Made by a program: the position numbers and the translations under genes. The notes beneath the pieces were generated by a model. That model worked only from the letters and a program-made list of their open reading frames with translations. It made no database searches and was not told the DNA's origin. From positions 1 to 64,000 of the forward strand of contig PFVX01000035.1 of NCBI GenBank assembly GCA_002790835.1: a stretch of 64,000 nucleotides of DNA, read 5' to 3'. This document shows, piece by piece, positions 33,534 through 42,258 of this stretch (positions are counted from its first letter, which is position 1; every line of letters begins with the position of its first letter). Source of the DNA: a bacterium CG_4_9_14_3_um_filter_65_15. Its GTDB lineage: Bacteria > Krumholzibacteriota > Krumholzibacteriia > LZORAL124-64-63.

Positions 33534-34559
33534 TCAGTCACCCAAATCCAGATCCACAGGCTTGCCGTCATCCACCATGGATTGACAGGCTCCTTCAAGG
33601 ACCCGGACGACCTTTTCGCCTTCGGTTCCACTGCTCAGGTTGCTCTCTTGGCCGTTGACGACGTCAAGGAAGTGCTGGGTTTCGATTCTGAGAGGCTCGG
33701 TTGTCTCGATGCGCGGCACGAAGATATCACCGGAACGGTACAGGAGCTGGAATTCGCCATAGTCGCTGTAGTGCGGCTGGACATCCACGCCCTTGTCGTA
33801 GACGCGGATCTTTTCCGACTGGGAGACATCGTCGTAGACGAGCATCTTGCGGCTGCCGACGAAGGTGCAAGTGCGGATCTTGTTGGGGTTTAGCCAGCTG
33901 ACATGGATGTGGGCCATGCGATGGCCCGGGTACTCGAGGTTGACGAAGGCCACATCCTCGATCCCGCGCTCCCGCTGCACGTAACAGCGTCCGTTTGCGC
34001 TCACCCGGGTAGGGTGGGCCTGGAACAGGTAGTTCAACATGGCCACATCGTGAGGTGCCAGATCCCAGACCACATTGGCGTCGTTCTGGAAAATCCCCAG
34101 GTTCACCCGGCTGATGTTGACGTAATACACCTCGCCCAGCTCGCCGCTGACCATCAGGGACTTGATTTTGCGCACGGCCGGGGTGTAGACGAAGGTGTGC
34201 CCCACCATGATCTGCAGGTCCCGTTCCTCCGCCAATTCGTTCAGCTTGCGGCAGTCCGCGCTGGTGGTGGCCATGGGTTTTTCCAGGAACAGGTGCTTGC
34301 CCGCTTCCAACACCTCACACCCGAGGGGGAAATGGGTGGACATGGGAGTGGCGACCACCACGGCATCGATTTCCGGGTCCTCAAGGATGTCCCGGTGGTT
34401 GGTCGTCTTGGTCGTGTTCGGGTACAGAAGCCCAACTTGGTGCAGCCGTTTCTCGTCGAGGTCTGAAATGGTTTTCAGACGGACGTCGGGCAACCCGTTG
34501 AAATTCCGGATGAGATTCGGTCCCCAGTAACCGCAGCCGATGACTCCCACTGTGACCAT
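33534..34559 (-). CDS. Gfo/Idh/MocA-family oxidoreductase
   Basis: 341 aa. N-terminal Rossmann fold VGVIGCGYWGPNLIRNF (3-19), then the family's EKP motif in LFLEKPMATT and a C-terminal alpha/beta domain. Probably oxidises or epimerises a nucleotide-activated sugar for the polysaccharide made by the neighbouring transferases, as WlbA- or MviM-like enzymes do; the exact substrate cannot be read. It lies 160 nt after the initiating transferase, separated from it by a terminator. Confidence 0.88.
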   Translation of the reverse strand: MVTVGVIGCGYWGPNLIRNFNGLPDVRLKTISDLDEKRLHQVGLLYPNTTKTTNHRDILEDPEIDAVVVATPMSTHFPLGCEVLEAGKHLFLEKPMATTSADCRKLNELAEERDLQIMVGHTFVYTPAVRKIKSLMVSGELGEVYYVNISRVNLGIFQNDANVVWDLAPHDVAMLNYLFQAHPTRVSANGRCYVQRERGIEDVAFVNLEYPGHRMAHIHVSWLNPNKIRTCTFVGSRKMLVYDDVSQSEKIRVYDKGVDVQPHYSDYGEFQLLYRSGDIFVPRIETTEPLRIETQHFLDVVNGQESNLSSGTEGEKVVRVLEGACQSMVDDGKPVDLDLGD

Positions 34560-34653
34560 GATTTCCTTCTTCGGTTGGTACGTTCAACAGTCCGTTAGCG
34601 CCGTTATCCGGTCCGGACGAAATCCGGCAATGGTCGACACCTCAAGGAAGAAT

Positions 34654-34677
34654 GACCCCCCGCTTGCGGGGGGTCAA
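34654..34677 (-). terminator. Intrinsic terminator after the initiating sugar transferase
   Basis: TGACCCCCCGC and GCGGGGGGTCA are perfect complements; folded with a tight loop they give about 10 pairs. The minus strand continues TTCTTCCTT. It separates the sugar transferase at 34722 from the Gfo/Idh gene. Confidence 0.7.
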
Positions 34678-34721
34678 GGACAAGAAGACAGGAATGGGGG
34701 GGGGTTAGGCATGGTTCACCG

Positions 34722-35456
34722 TCAATAGCTGCCGGTTCCCCGAAGCACCACCGGGAGGGTCTTGGCCAAGATCACCACGTCCGCCCAGATGCTCCAGTTG
34801 TTGATGTAATCCACATCCAACCGCACCATCTCGTCGAAGGAGACGTGGCTGCGGCCGCTGACCTGCCACAGTCCGGTCAACCCCGGAAGGGCCTTCAGGC
34901 GTTCCATGTGCCAGGGCAGGTAGTTTTCGATTTCGTAGGCGATGGGGGGCCGGGGTCCGACCAGGGACATCTCGCCCTTGAGGATATTGAAGAGCTGCGG
35001 CAACTCGTCCAGGGAGGTCCGTCGCATGAAGGACCCGATGGGGGTGACCCGGGGATCCTTCTTGAGCTTGAAGACCTTTTCCCCCGCGTTGGACTCGGCG
35101 CACCCATGCTCGTCCCCATTGATGAACATGGCGGCGAATTGGCGGTGAATGGCATCGCCGCTCTTGTGCTTCATCGAACGAAATTTGTAGAAGCGGAAGG
35201 GCTCCCCGTCTCGCCCCAATCGTTCCTGGACGAAGAATACCGGTCCGGGGCTGGTGGCCTTGACGATCAAAGCCAGGATCAGCATGACCGGACTGAGCAG
35301 GATCAACATCAGAGCCGAGATGCTGATATCGAAAGCGCGTTTCAAAAACATCTGGGACCCACGGTAGTGGGTCGTGTCGGCAGGAATGAAAAACGATGAG
35401 GCGTCGAGGGTATAGTCCCCTTCGACCACTGCGTAAGCCGCCGCGTCTTCCTTCAT
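34722..35456 (-). CDS. Undecaprenyl-phosphate sugar-phosphate transferase (WbaP/EpsL-like)
   Basis: 244-aa monotopic phosphoglycosyltransferase that starts glycan assembly on undecaprenyl phosphate. One re-entrant membrane helix (KRAFDISISALMLILLSP), GPVFFVQERLGRDGEPFRFYKFRSMK, the catalytic Asp-Glu in RTSLDELPQLFNILKGEMS followed by LVGPRP, and LPGLTGLWQVSGRS. All key residues are present, in contrast to the degenerate paralogue at 7567. The ATG at 35456 is preferred over a GTG at 35465 because GGGAG is better spaced. Confidence 0.92.
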   Translation of the reverse strand: MKEDAAAYAVVEGDYTLDASSFFIPADTTHYRGSQMFLKRAFDISISALMLILLSPVMLILALIVKATSPGPVFFVQERLGRDGEPFRFYKFRSMKHKSGDAIHRQFAAMFINGDEHGCAESNAGEKVFKLKKDPRVTPIGSFMRRTSLDELPQLFNILKGEMSLVGPRPPIAYEIENYLPWHMERLKALPGLTGLWQVSGRSHVSFDEMVRLDVDYINNWSIWADVVILAKTLPVVLRGTGSY

Positions 35457-35608
35457 GATGCACACGCTCCCTTTGCCTGAGGCAAAGTCGATGTTTGGTT
35501 GTCAGAAAGATTGCCGAACGCGTTAGCTTAGTTTCATGCAGTCCTTCCCGCTACAGGAATGGTCGCCGCCCGGGGAGAATTCCATACCCCCAATTCCAAA
35601 GCGCAATC

Positions 35609-35638
35609 ATTATAACACATGATCATTCCGGGTGTCTA
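35609..35638 (-). promoter_or_regulatory. Predicted extended -10 promoter of the sugar transferase
   Basis: TAGACA (35638-35633), 18 nt, TATAAT (35614-35609), with TG one base before the -10 box (TGTTATAAT). The leader to the ATG at 35456 would be about 145 nt. Confidence 0.6.
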
Positions 35639-35776
35639 CACGGAAAACTCTTTTTTTTGGTTAGGGGTTCAAATCCCTGCGGAAAATGCAAATGTCCACC
35701 TCTTATAGGGTTGGTGGAGGGAGAGCGGGGGAAACCGCCCCCCTTGGATCAGGGGGTTGAAACCGGGTTTTTTCTT

Positions 35777-35805
35777 TTGCCTTCTGCGGGGGCGGGTTCT
35801 ATCCT
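35777..35805 (+). promoter_or_regulatory. Candidate promoter of the inositol-phosphate synthase gene
   Basis: TTGCCT (35777-35782), 17 nt, TATCCT (35800-35805) on the plus strand, about 115 bp before the ATG at 35921. Each box matches four of six consensus bases. Confidence 0.4.
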
Positions 35806-35920
35806 GTGCGAGCGGGCCATTCGACAAGATCCACGGTGCAACCGATTCTTGCCCAATCATCCGCCGCTGCGATGAAATGCGCCAAGCGTTTCTTTTTCAT
35901 TCCAAGAAGGAGCATGACCA

Positions 35921-37237
35921 ATGGCTGATAAGCTGGACATCAAGCCCGCCACGGGAAAACTGGGAATCCTCACCCCGGGTATGGGCGCGGTTTCCTCCAC
36001 CTTCATGGCGGGCGTCATCGCCATCCGCAAGGGCTTGCGCCAGCCCATCGGATCCTTCACCCAGATGGGACATATCCGCTTAGGCAAGAGGACCGAGGAC
36101 CGCCAGCCCCTGGTCCGCAATTTTGTTCCCCTGGCCGAGCTGGGCGACATCGTCTTCGGCGGTTGGGATATCTTCCCCGATTCTGTCTACGCGGCCGCCT
36201 TGAACGCCGGAGTTCTGGAAAAGGACCTGCTGGAGCAGATCCGCCCGGAGCTCGAGGCCATCACGCCCATGCCGGCGGTGTTCAACAACTATTTCGTCAA
36301 GAAGCTTGATGGAGACCATGTCAAAAAGGGCACCAAGATGGAAATGGCCGAAGCCCTCATGCAGGACATGGAGAACTTCAAGAAGGAAAAGGGCTGTGAC
36401 CGTCTGGTCGTGGTCTGGTGTGGCTCTACCGAAATCTTCATGAAGCCCGCTGCTGTCCACGCCGACCTGGCCTCCTTCGAAAAGGGCCTGATGGAAGACC
36501 ACCCCGATATCGCCCCCAGCATGATCTACGCCTATGCCGCCATCAAGAAGGGCATTCCCTACGTCAACGGCGCACCCAACCTGAGTTTCGATTTCCCGGC
36601 CCTTGAGGAACTGGCCAAGGAAACCGGCGCTGGAATCTGCGGCAAGGACTTCAAGACCGGCCAGACCCTCCTGAAGACCATCCTGGCCCCCGGTTTCAAG
36701 GCCCGTCAGCTCGGCGTGTCCGGCTGGTTCTCCACCAATATCCTGGGCAACCGGGACGGCGAAGTGCTGGACGATCCGGAATCCTTCAAGACCAAGGAAG
36801 AATCCAAGCTGAGCGTCCTGGACAGCATCCTGCAGCCAGAGTTGTACCCGGACCTGTACGAGAACCTGTACCACAAGGTCCGCATCAACTACTACCCTCC
36901 GCGGGGGGACAACAAGGAGGGCTGGGACAACATCGATATTTTCGGCTGGTGCGGTCGTCCGATGCAGATCAAGATCGATTTCCTCTGCCGGGATTCCATT
37001 TTGGCCGCCCCCCTGGTCCTTGACCTGGCCTTGCTGCTGGATCTGGGCAGGCGGGCCGGTCTGCCGGGCGGCATCCAGGAATGGCTGTCTTTCTACTTCA
37101 AGAGCCCGGTGACTCCCGTGGGCCTCAAGGCCGAGCACGACCTGTTCATTCAGCAGACCAAGCTGAAGAACACCTTGCGCTGGATGATGGGCGAAGACGT
37201 CATCACTCACCTGGGCCGGGAATACTACGACGGCTGA
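35921..37237 (+). CDS. ino1: Inositol-3-phosphate synthase
   Basis: Converts glucose 6-phosphate to 1L-myo-inositol 1-phosphate with NAD. 438 aa, near the length of bacterial and archaeal enzymes. N-terminal Rossmann GILTPGMGAVSSTFMAG; the conserved DIVFGGWDIFPDSVYAAA and NGAPNLSFDFPALEEL segments; the C-terminal dimer region ends FYFKSPVTPVGLKAEHDLFIQQTKLKNTLRW. AAGGAG lies 9 nt before the ATG. Inositol may feed phosphatidylinositol-type lipids or inositol-based solutes; no dedicated partner enzyme is adjacent. Confidence 0.93.
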   Translation: MADKLDIKPATGKLGILTPGMGAVSSTFMAGVIAIRKGLRQPIGSFTQMGHIRLGKRTEDRQPLVRNFVPLAELGDIVFGGWDIFPDSVYAAALNAGVLEKDLLEQIRPELEAITPMPAVFNNYFVKKLDGDHVKKGTKMEMAEALMQDMENFKKEKGCDRLVVVWCGSTEIFMKPAAVHADLASFEKGLMEDHPDIAPSMIYAYAAIKKGIPYVNGAPNLSFDFPALEELAKETGAGICGKDFKTGQTLLKTILAPGFKARQLGVSGWFSTNILGNRDGEVLDDPESFKTKEESKLSVLDSILQPELYPDLYENLYHKVRINYYPPRGDNKEGWDNIDIFGWCGRPMQIKIDFLCRDSILAAPLVLDLALLLDLGRRAGLPGGIQEWLSFYFKSPVTPVGLKAEHDLFIQQTKLKNTLRWMMGEDVITHLGREYYDG

Positions 37238-37259
37238 TTTTCCCGACCGCGCGCCCTTC

Positions 37260-37289
37260 GCAAAGGCCGGCCAATTGGTCGGCCTTTGC
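37260..37289 (+). terminator. 13-bp hairpin after the inositol-phosphate synthase gene
   Basis: GCAAAGGCCGGCC and GGTCGGCCTTTGC pair over 13 bp (one G-U) with an AATT loop. No U-run follows, so it may be a stabilising intercistronic hairpin rather than a full terminator. It lies 20 nt before the hydrolase start. Confidence 0.5.
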
Positions 37290-37307
37290 GTACCCGGAGA
37301 AAGCACA

Positions 37308-37946
37308 ATGGCGGATTGGATGATCCGGGTGACCCCTGTCGGTCCCCTCCAGATGAACAGCGTCCTGGTGACCGTCCCGGGTCCGGATGGTCCCGCCAGC
37401 ATGCTCATCGACCCCGGTGAGGAACCGGAGCGCCTCCTGCAAATCGCCCACGAGGCCGGTGCTCCGGTGGTGGCCATGGTTGCCACCCATGGACATTTCG
37501 ATCACGTGGGCGCGGCCGCAGCGATCCAACAGGAACTCCAGTTGCCCCTGCTGTGCCACGCGGATGACCTGCCCCTGATCCACGCCCTCCCGGAGACCAT
37601 GCGGGCCTACGGTTTCCCCCCCGCGCAAGTCCCCCGCTGCGAAGCGGTGCTGAGCGACGACCACCCCCTCGTCGTGGCCGGTCAGGAGATCCCGGTCCGG
37701 CATGTCCCCGGTCATAGCCCCGGTCACGTCATGTTCCTGTTCCCCGGCCGCGTGGTGGCCGGCGACTGCCTTTTCAAGGGTTCCATCGGGCGCACCGATC
37801 TTCCCGGCGGAAGTTTCGCCGTCCTGGAAAAAAGCATCCGGGAACGCATTTACACGCTCCCGGATGAAACCGTCGTCATCTGTGGTCACGGCCCCGATAC
37901 CACCGTCGGGGAAGAACGCACCGGCAACCCCTTTGTCCGGGATTGA
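37308..37946 (+). CDS. Metallo-beta-lactamase-fold hydrolase (glyoxalase II-like)
   Basis: 212 aa. Metal ligands: THGHFDH (about residues 63-69), VPGHSPGHV, the bridging Asp in VVAGDCLFKGSIGRTDLPGG and the late VICGHGPDTTVGEE. This is the pattern of small YcbL/glyoxalase II-like thioesterases. Substrate unknown. The ATG at 37308 has GGAGA. It follows the inositol-phosphate synthase and converges with the ParA gene, three bases away. Confidence 0.88.
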   Translation: MADWMIRVTPVGPLQMNSVLVTVPGPDGPASMLIDPGEEPERLLQIAHEAGAPVVAMVATHGHFDHVGAAAAIQQELQLPLLCHADDLPLIHALPETMRAYGFPPAQVPRCEAVLSDDHPLVVAGQEIPVRHVPGHSPGHVMFLFPGRVVAGDCLFKGSIGRTDLPGGSFAVLEKSIRERIYTLPDETVVICGHGPDTTVGEERTGNPFVRD

Positions 37947-37949
37947 GGC

Positions 37950-38786
37950 CTACGAACTCTGGGCCGCCTCCGCTTCGGCGGCTTCCCTCTTCTCCACCTT
38001 CAGCTTTTCCAGCTTTTGGTGCTTCTTGATGAATTCCTTCTTGATCCAGTCGCGGTAGAGGGACGCTCCCAGACATCCGGAATCGTAGGCATAGATGCTC
38101 TGGAAGTTGGCCGGTGCCTCTTCGATCTTGATATTGCTGGTGATAACGGTCTTGAAGATGTCGGATGCGGGAAAGACTTGTCCCAGCTCTTTCCGCACAT
38201 GCTTCTGCAGGGGGGTCCGGCCGTCCTTCTGGGTGATCAGCACTCCCAGAATCTGCAGCCACATATTGGGACGCTCCTGGATCTTCTCGATCAGGTACTT
38301 GATCTGCCGCAAGGTCGGCACGGCCAAACCATTGCACTGGGTGGGGATCAAGGCGTAATCCGCAGCCACCAGAGCATTCTGGGTCAATACCCCGAGATTG
38401 GGCGGAGTGTCGATGATGATCCACCCATAGGAAGTGGACAGGGATGCCACCACCTTGGCCAAACGGTCATTGATCTGGGTTTTGGCCATGCTCTCCAGGG
38501 AAGGATTGGCCGGCAGAATGTCGATGTTCTCGTCATACACCGTCGAGGTGATGCCGTCCTGCGGTGTAATGGCCCGACGCAAAACGTCGAAAACGGTTCG
38601 GGCCGGGGGCTCACCGTCAAGCTTGCCCATCAGGGTGCTGGTCGCACACCCGTGCGGATCCATGTCGATGACCAGACAACTGGAAGTAATGTCGCTGTAA
38701 CGAGTTAAGCCGGCAGCCAGGTTGATGGCGGTGGTGGTTTTACCCGTTCCGCCCTTATGGTTGACAACCGCGATCACATTGCTCAT
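37950..38786 (-). CDS. Orphan ParA-family ATPase
   Basis: 278-aa MinD/ParA-type ATPase with a deviant Walker A KGGTGKTT (11-18), VIDMDPHGCAT and IIIDTPPNLG. Such proteins position chromosomes, plasmids or large protein complexes. No parB, parS-like repeats or parC partner is visible nearby, and the C-terminal tail (about 35 residues) is Lys/Glu-rich. The ATG at 38786 with GGGGAG is preferred to the upstream frame. The partner is unknown. Confidence 0.85.
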   Translation of the reverse strand: MSNVIAVVNHKGGTGKTTTAINLAAGLTRYSDITSSCLVIDMDPHGCATSTLMGKLDGEPPARTVFDVLRRAITPQDGITSTVYDENIDILPANPSLESMAKTQINDRLAKVVASLSTSYGWIIIDTPPNLGVLTQNALVAADYALIPTQCNGLAVPTLRQIKYLIEKIQERPNMWLQILGVLITQKDGRTPLQKHVRKELGQVFPASDIFKTVITSNIKIEEAPANFQSIYAYDSGCLGASLYRDWIKKEFIKKHQKLEKLKVEKREAAEAEAAQSS

Positions 38787-38889
38787 GGAGGCTCCCCAAG
38801 GCATAGAGGTCCAGGTGGAGGCAAAAAAAGGCAGGGATGGAATATAGATCAAAGGGGTGCACTTGGAAAGCACAAACCTTCAGTTTTGG

Positions 38890-39711
38890 TTACCAGCGGA
38901 TCTGAACTCCGGCAAGAATCGAGAACAAGCCCAATTGACTCCGAAATTCGGTTGATACCTGGGGATCGTAGGGTTCCTGGGCCTGCGGGGAAAATCCTTT
39001 GTCGTCCAGCCCTGTGCGTTCCAGTCGCGTCTCGACAAAAACATCGGTTTTCTGTCCGACCACTTGGCGATACCCCAATCCGATCCTCCCTCCCAGCCCG
39101 GTCTGGGCCAAGGAGGTGTTGATCTCCGGATCCAAATGGACCAGCGTGATGGCGAAGAGGCCGTAGGGCGCCGAAGGTTGGGAAACAAGATCCCGCTGCA
39201 ACCCCAAACCGAAGGTGAGGATTTTGAAGCGGTCAAAGCGGAAACGACCGCCACCTTGACCCAACAGGACGTTGGCTGCGACATCCAGATTGGAATAAGT
39301 CAGGTCCGTCGTCATATGCCACACCGGCGAGAGCGCACGATCGAGCATGATGCCGTAAACGGGATTGTTCTCGAACTTGGCCTTGAAATGGGAGCTCTTG
39401 AAACCGTCGGGGTCGATTCCAACCCAGGGAATCGAATTGCCGTTGTCCACTTCCGCTTCGAAAACGTCTCCCCCTCGGAGATTGCCCAGCCGGACGGAAA
39501 TTCTCCAGTCGCCGACCCCCTCGATCGCAGGGACGGTTGGTTCCTCGATTCGCTGTTCCCCCGCGCTTGGCGGGCGATGGCGCCCTGTATTGCGATCGTC
39601 CTGTGCCATGGACTGCCCGGCAAGGGAAACTGCCCCGAACGAGACCACGACCAACAGGGACGTCCGCCAGGCACAGGCAAGGCAGAAGGGATTCCAACGG
39701 ATCGGGATCAT
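38890..39711 (-). CDS. Predicted outer-membrane beta-barrel protein
   Basis: 273 aa. N-terminal signal peptide (about 1-36, ending SMAQ), then alternating hydrophobic strands such as YGLFAITLVHLDP and GGRIGLGYRQVVGQKTDVFVETRLERT, and a C-terminal strand ending in an aromatic residue (VQIRW), which is the usual signal for barrel insertion. No family recognised. ATGA overlap with the DUF4837-like lipoprotein upstream; last gene of the ECF sigma operon. Confidence 0.65.
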   Translation of the reverse strand: MIPIRWNPFCLACAWRTSLLVVVSFGAVSLAGQSMAQDDRNTGRHRPPSAGEQRIEEPTVPAIEGVGDWRISVRLGNLRGGDVFEAEVDNGNSIPWVGIDPDGFKSSHFKAKFENNPVYGIMLDRALSPVWHMTTDLTYSNLDVAANVLLGQGGGRFRFDRFKILTFGLGLQRDLVSQPSAPYGLFAITLVHLDPEINTSLAQTGLGGRIGLGYRQVVGQKTDVFVETRLERTGLDDKGFSPQAQEPYDPQVSTEFRSQLGLFSILAGVQIRW

Positions 39712-40778
39712 GGTTGAGGCCTCGTCGTGGAAAAGGTGGTAGCGATGGCTTCCATCTGGCGGAAGAAGCCCATTTTGTCCATCCCCGGCGCATAGGTCAA
39801 CAAATCGATGCAGTAGACGCGGCCCCGGCCCTTGTCGGCCAGGAAATAGCTCCAGAAAGGACCCCCACCCGCGAAGGTCTTCCCGGTCCAGGCCCCTTTG
39901 AGCGTGACACCCGGGTGGCCCGGTGGTCCCCCGTCGCTCCAGGTGAAGGATTCCGGAACAAGGTCCTCATGGTGAAAAAGCCGGCCCATGTCCGCCCGCA
40001 GTGCAACCAGGCGAGTCCGGTCTGCCAACATTCCCGCAGGGTCCTCGGTATCCAGCCAACAGATGGTGATTCCGCGGGACGGGTTGGTTTCCATCAGCTC
40101 GAGGCCGGGGACTTTGTCATGGCCCTGCTGATTCAATTGGAAAGTTTCCGGAATTTCCAGATAGAAGCCATGGCGACTCCAACAGGAGTTCATCAAACCC
40201 GTGGCCAGGCCTTCATAGCGGTTATGGCGCAGGATTCTGGTCCGGCTATCGGACTCGATCATGCCGCGGATCCTGGCGGCGTTGCGATGCAGGAGGCTGG
40301 CGAGGCTGTTACGGTCCGGGCCCGTGGCGACGACAAGAAGCTGGTAGGTCGCCCAGGGGTCCTTCCTCTGCACCAGGCCCCCCGCTCCGGATTGCAACTG
40401 GCTCCATGCCTCCTTCGACATGAGCTTGCGCAATTCCTTGTTCACGGCACCGTGGTCGCCGGCGGTGGTCACGAATACGGCGTTCTTGTAGCCCTTGGCC
40501 AGATCCCAGTTCTCAGGGGGGAATATATCGATCTTGAAGCGGGTTTCGCTTGCGATGACAAAGACCTGGTCTTCGTTGACCTCGGTGGCGAATTGCCTCG
40601 CAACGGGATCAAGACCAGGGTCGGCATAGACAACCGCCAGATCCCCGTATGCTCCGGCCGCCATCAAAATGCCTTTTTCGGCATCCATGCCACAGCCGGA
40701 AACAGCCAGGAGGGCCGTCAACAGGCAAACAATTCGCACACTCGGCCACCTTTGGAGGGTTCCGGGTCGGTCGATCAC
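39708..40778 (-). CDS. DUF4837-like lipoprotein
   Basis: 356 aa. Signal peptide with lipobox LLAVSGC (Cys29). The body contains the segment VQRKDPWATYQLLVVATGPDRNSLASLL, reminiscent of the DUF4837 family of Bacteroidota lipoproteins (N-x-W-x-x-x-Q-x-V-V-x-x-x-x-x-D). Unknown function; probably periplasmic or outer-membrane-anchored. Overlaps both neighbours by 4 nt (anti-sigma upstream, barrel protein downstream), so co-translation is likely. The family match is from memory. Confidence 0.65.
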   Translation of the reverse strand: MIDRPGTLQRWPSVRIVCLLTALLAVSGCGMDAEKGILMAAGAYGDLAVVYADPGLDPVARQFATEVNEDQVFVIASETRFKIDIFPPENWDLAKGYKNAVFVTTAGDHGAVNKELRKLMSKEAWSQLQSGAGGLVQRKDPWATYQLLVVATGPDRNSLASLLHRNAARIRGMIESDSRTRILRHNRYEGLATGLMNSCWSRHGFYLEIPETFQLNQQGHDKVPGLELMETNPSRGITICWLDTEDPAGMLADRTRLVALRADMGRLFHHEDLVPESFTWSDGGPPGHPGVTLKGAWTGKTFAGGGPFWSYFLADKGRGRVYCIDLLTYAPGMDKMGFFRQMEAIATTFSTTRPQP

Positions 40779-41503
40779 TCCCCTAGATCTAGGCCATTGC
40801 TGTCGGCCCTGTCAAGGCGAGCCCGGAGCAGGCGGATTTGGTGCTGATATTGGTAGAGTTGGTTGTTGAGCCGCTGGTTTCTCAAACGCAGGTTTTGAAT
40901 CGTCATCAAGTCCTCGAGTGGGTTGCCGGACCAAGCCCGTTCAAGGCCGAAATTGCGGGGCTGCGAGCCGATGCGGAGGGCACCTTCGCGGGAAACAGAC
41001 CGCTGAACCGGGCCGGAAAAACTGAAAGGAGAGGCTTGGGTCCCAAGCAAGGGCAACCGGTCCGAAACCTGGTTGGCGGCGACCTGGTCCCCTGCCGCGA
41101 GGTTTCCCGATGCGGACACCGGAAGCGGAGTTTGCGAATACGGCGCCAGAAACATGGCCAAGGCGAGTACGGCCGCGAGTCCCAGGGAAGCGGAGGTCGT
41201 AAAGGGACCCACCCATCGGCGCCCCGTGGATTCGGTCTCTTGCCAGGGGTAGGCTGTCTCCCCGGCCGACTGGCGCAGGGCCTGGTTGAGTTTGATCTGG
41301 AGCCTCCACTCAAAGCTGTCGGGCAAGGCAGGCGCCGTGCTCTTCAGCAGACGTCGTCCGGTCGCCAGGTCGGAGCAGTACTCGCGACAGGCTGCACAGT
41401 CGTCCAGGTGCGCATCCAGTTCCCGCGTTTCCGCAGGAGGAAGCTGTTCATCCATGGCCTGGCTCAGGAAGTGGCGGGCCTTGTTGCATCGCATTTTCAT
41501 CAC
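40775..41503 (-). CDS. Membrane-bound zinc anti-sigma factor
   Basis: 242 aa. N-terminal zinc anti-sigma motif H-x3-C-x2-C (His32, Cys36, Cys39), one membrane helix (about 104-124), then an extracytoplasmic part whose last 50 residues form a coiled coil (LMTIQNLRLRNQRLNNQLYQ). It is expected to hold the ECF sigma factor encoded 10 nt upstream. The first codons read GTG ATG; either may be the start. Confidence 0.85.
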   Translation of the reverse strand: MMKMRCNKARHFLSQAMDEQLPPAETRELDAHLDDCAACREYCSDLATGRRLLKSTAPALPDSFEWRLQIKLNQALRQSAGETAYPWQETESTGRRWVGPFTTSASLGLAAVLALAMFLAPYSQTPLPVSASGNLAAGDQVAANQVSDRLPLLGTQASPFSFSGPVQRSVSREGALRIGSQPRNFGLERAWSGNPLEDLMTIQNLRLRNQRLNNQLYQYQHQIRLLRARLDRADSNGLDLGE

Positions 41504-41513
41504 CTACCGTTGT

Positions 41514-42212
41514 TCAGGAAGGGTCATCTTTTTCAGCCGCTACACGGGCCTCGATCATTTCCAGTTCCTCCAGCAGGGTCTCATCCCGCAACAGCGGTTT
41601 GACCAGCTGCCGGAAGCGGTTCCGGGCGCGATTGATGCGCGAACGGACCGTGCCCAGCTTCAAGCCTGTGACTTGCTGGATCTCCTCGTAGCTGAGTTGT
41701 TCCACTTCGCGCAGAAGGAACGGGATCCGGTATTTCTCGGGAATCGAAGCGGTCGCCTCGTTGATGACCGAGGCAAGCTCCCGGCGCTGGATTTCCTCCG
41801 AGGGATCGGCGACCGGATCAGCGGGATCCAGAGGCATCTCATCGTCTGCGGGAGCCGGGTTCAAGCTCAGGAGCAGCGGTCGCCGGGATCTCTGCCGCAT
41901 CTTGTTGCGCACCAGATTGGTGGCGATGGTGAACACCCAGGTGGAAAAACGGGCGATTTCCCGGTACTTCGCCGCATGGATGTAAACACGGATCAGGGTT
42001 TCCTGTGTCAGCTCCTCGGCGAGTACCGGATCCTTGACCATGCGCAGAATGAAGCTGAACAGCCGGTTCTTGTACCGGGCCGCCAGTTCATCAAACGCCT
42101 TCCGCTCGCCTTCCTGCACCCGGACGATGAGATCCTCGTCCCTGAGGCCGGCAAGATCCGCTCTCGCCGCCGCAGGCGTTCCGTAGGGATGTTCCTCGCG
42201 AGAAAAATTCAT
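41514..42212 (-). CDS. ECF (sigma70 group 4) sigma factor
   Basis: 232 aa. Region 2: FDELAARYKNRLFSFILRMVKDPVLAEELTQETLIRVY, with FSTWVFTIATNLVRNKMRQ. Region 4: IPEKYRIPFLLREVEQLSYEEIQQVTGLKLGTVRSRINRARNRF. The C-terminal tail has 20 acidic residues in EELEMIEARVAAEKDDPS style. First gene of a four-gene operon with anti-sigma, lipoprotein and barrel genes. A candidate ECF promoter sits just upstream. Confidence 0.93.
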   Translation of the reverse strand: MNFSREEHPYGTPAAARADLAGLRDEDLIVRVQEGERKAFDELAARYKNRLFSFILRMVKDPVLAEELTQETLIRVYIHAAKYREIARFSTWVFTIATNLVRNKMRQRSRRPLLLSLNPAPADDEMPLDPADPVADPSEEIQRRELASVINEATASIPEKYRIPFLLREVEQLSYEEIQQVTGLKLGTVRSRINRARNRFRQLVKPLLRDETLLEELEMIEARVAAEKDDPS

Positions 42213-42258
42213 GGGTCGACTCCAGGTCCATGACCGACGTGGGGAACCGCTCGTTATT

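Larger units (their letters stand above)
35457..35920. other. 464-bp gene-free regulatory region
   Basis: Gap between the divergent sugar transferase and inositol-phosphate synthase genes. It holds a promoter for each side, an AT-rich patch near 35600, a C/G-run region around 35720-35760 capable of alternative short hairpins, and a tRNA T-arm-like fragment at 35655-35672. No credible coding frame was found. Confidence 0.6.

Noticed and set aside
36080-37486. 468-codon minus-strand frame opposite the inositol-phosphate synthase gene
   Set aside because: Mirror frame of a strongly biased GC-rich gene; its sequence is low-complexity G/Q/V/D and it starts within the hydrolase gene. The plus-strand gene is a clear family member.
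40906-41313. Overlapping minus-strand frames inside the anti-sigma gene
   Set aside because: Shadow frames; the anti-sigma frame has a zinc motif, a membrane helix and coupling to its neighbours.
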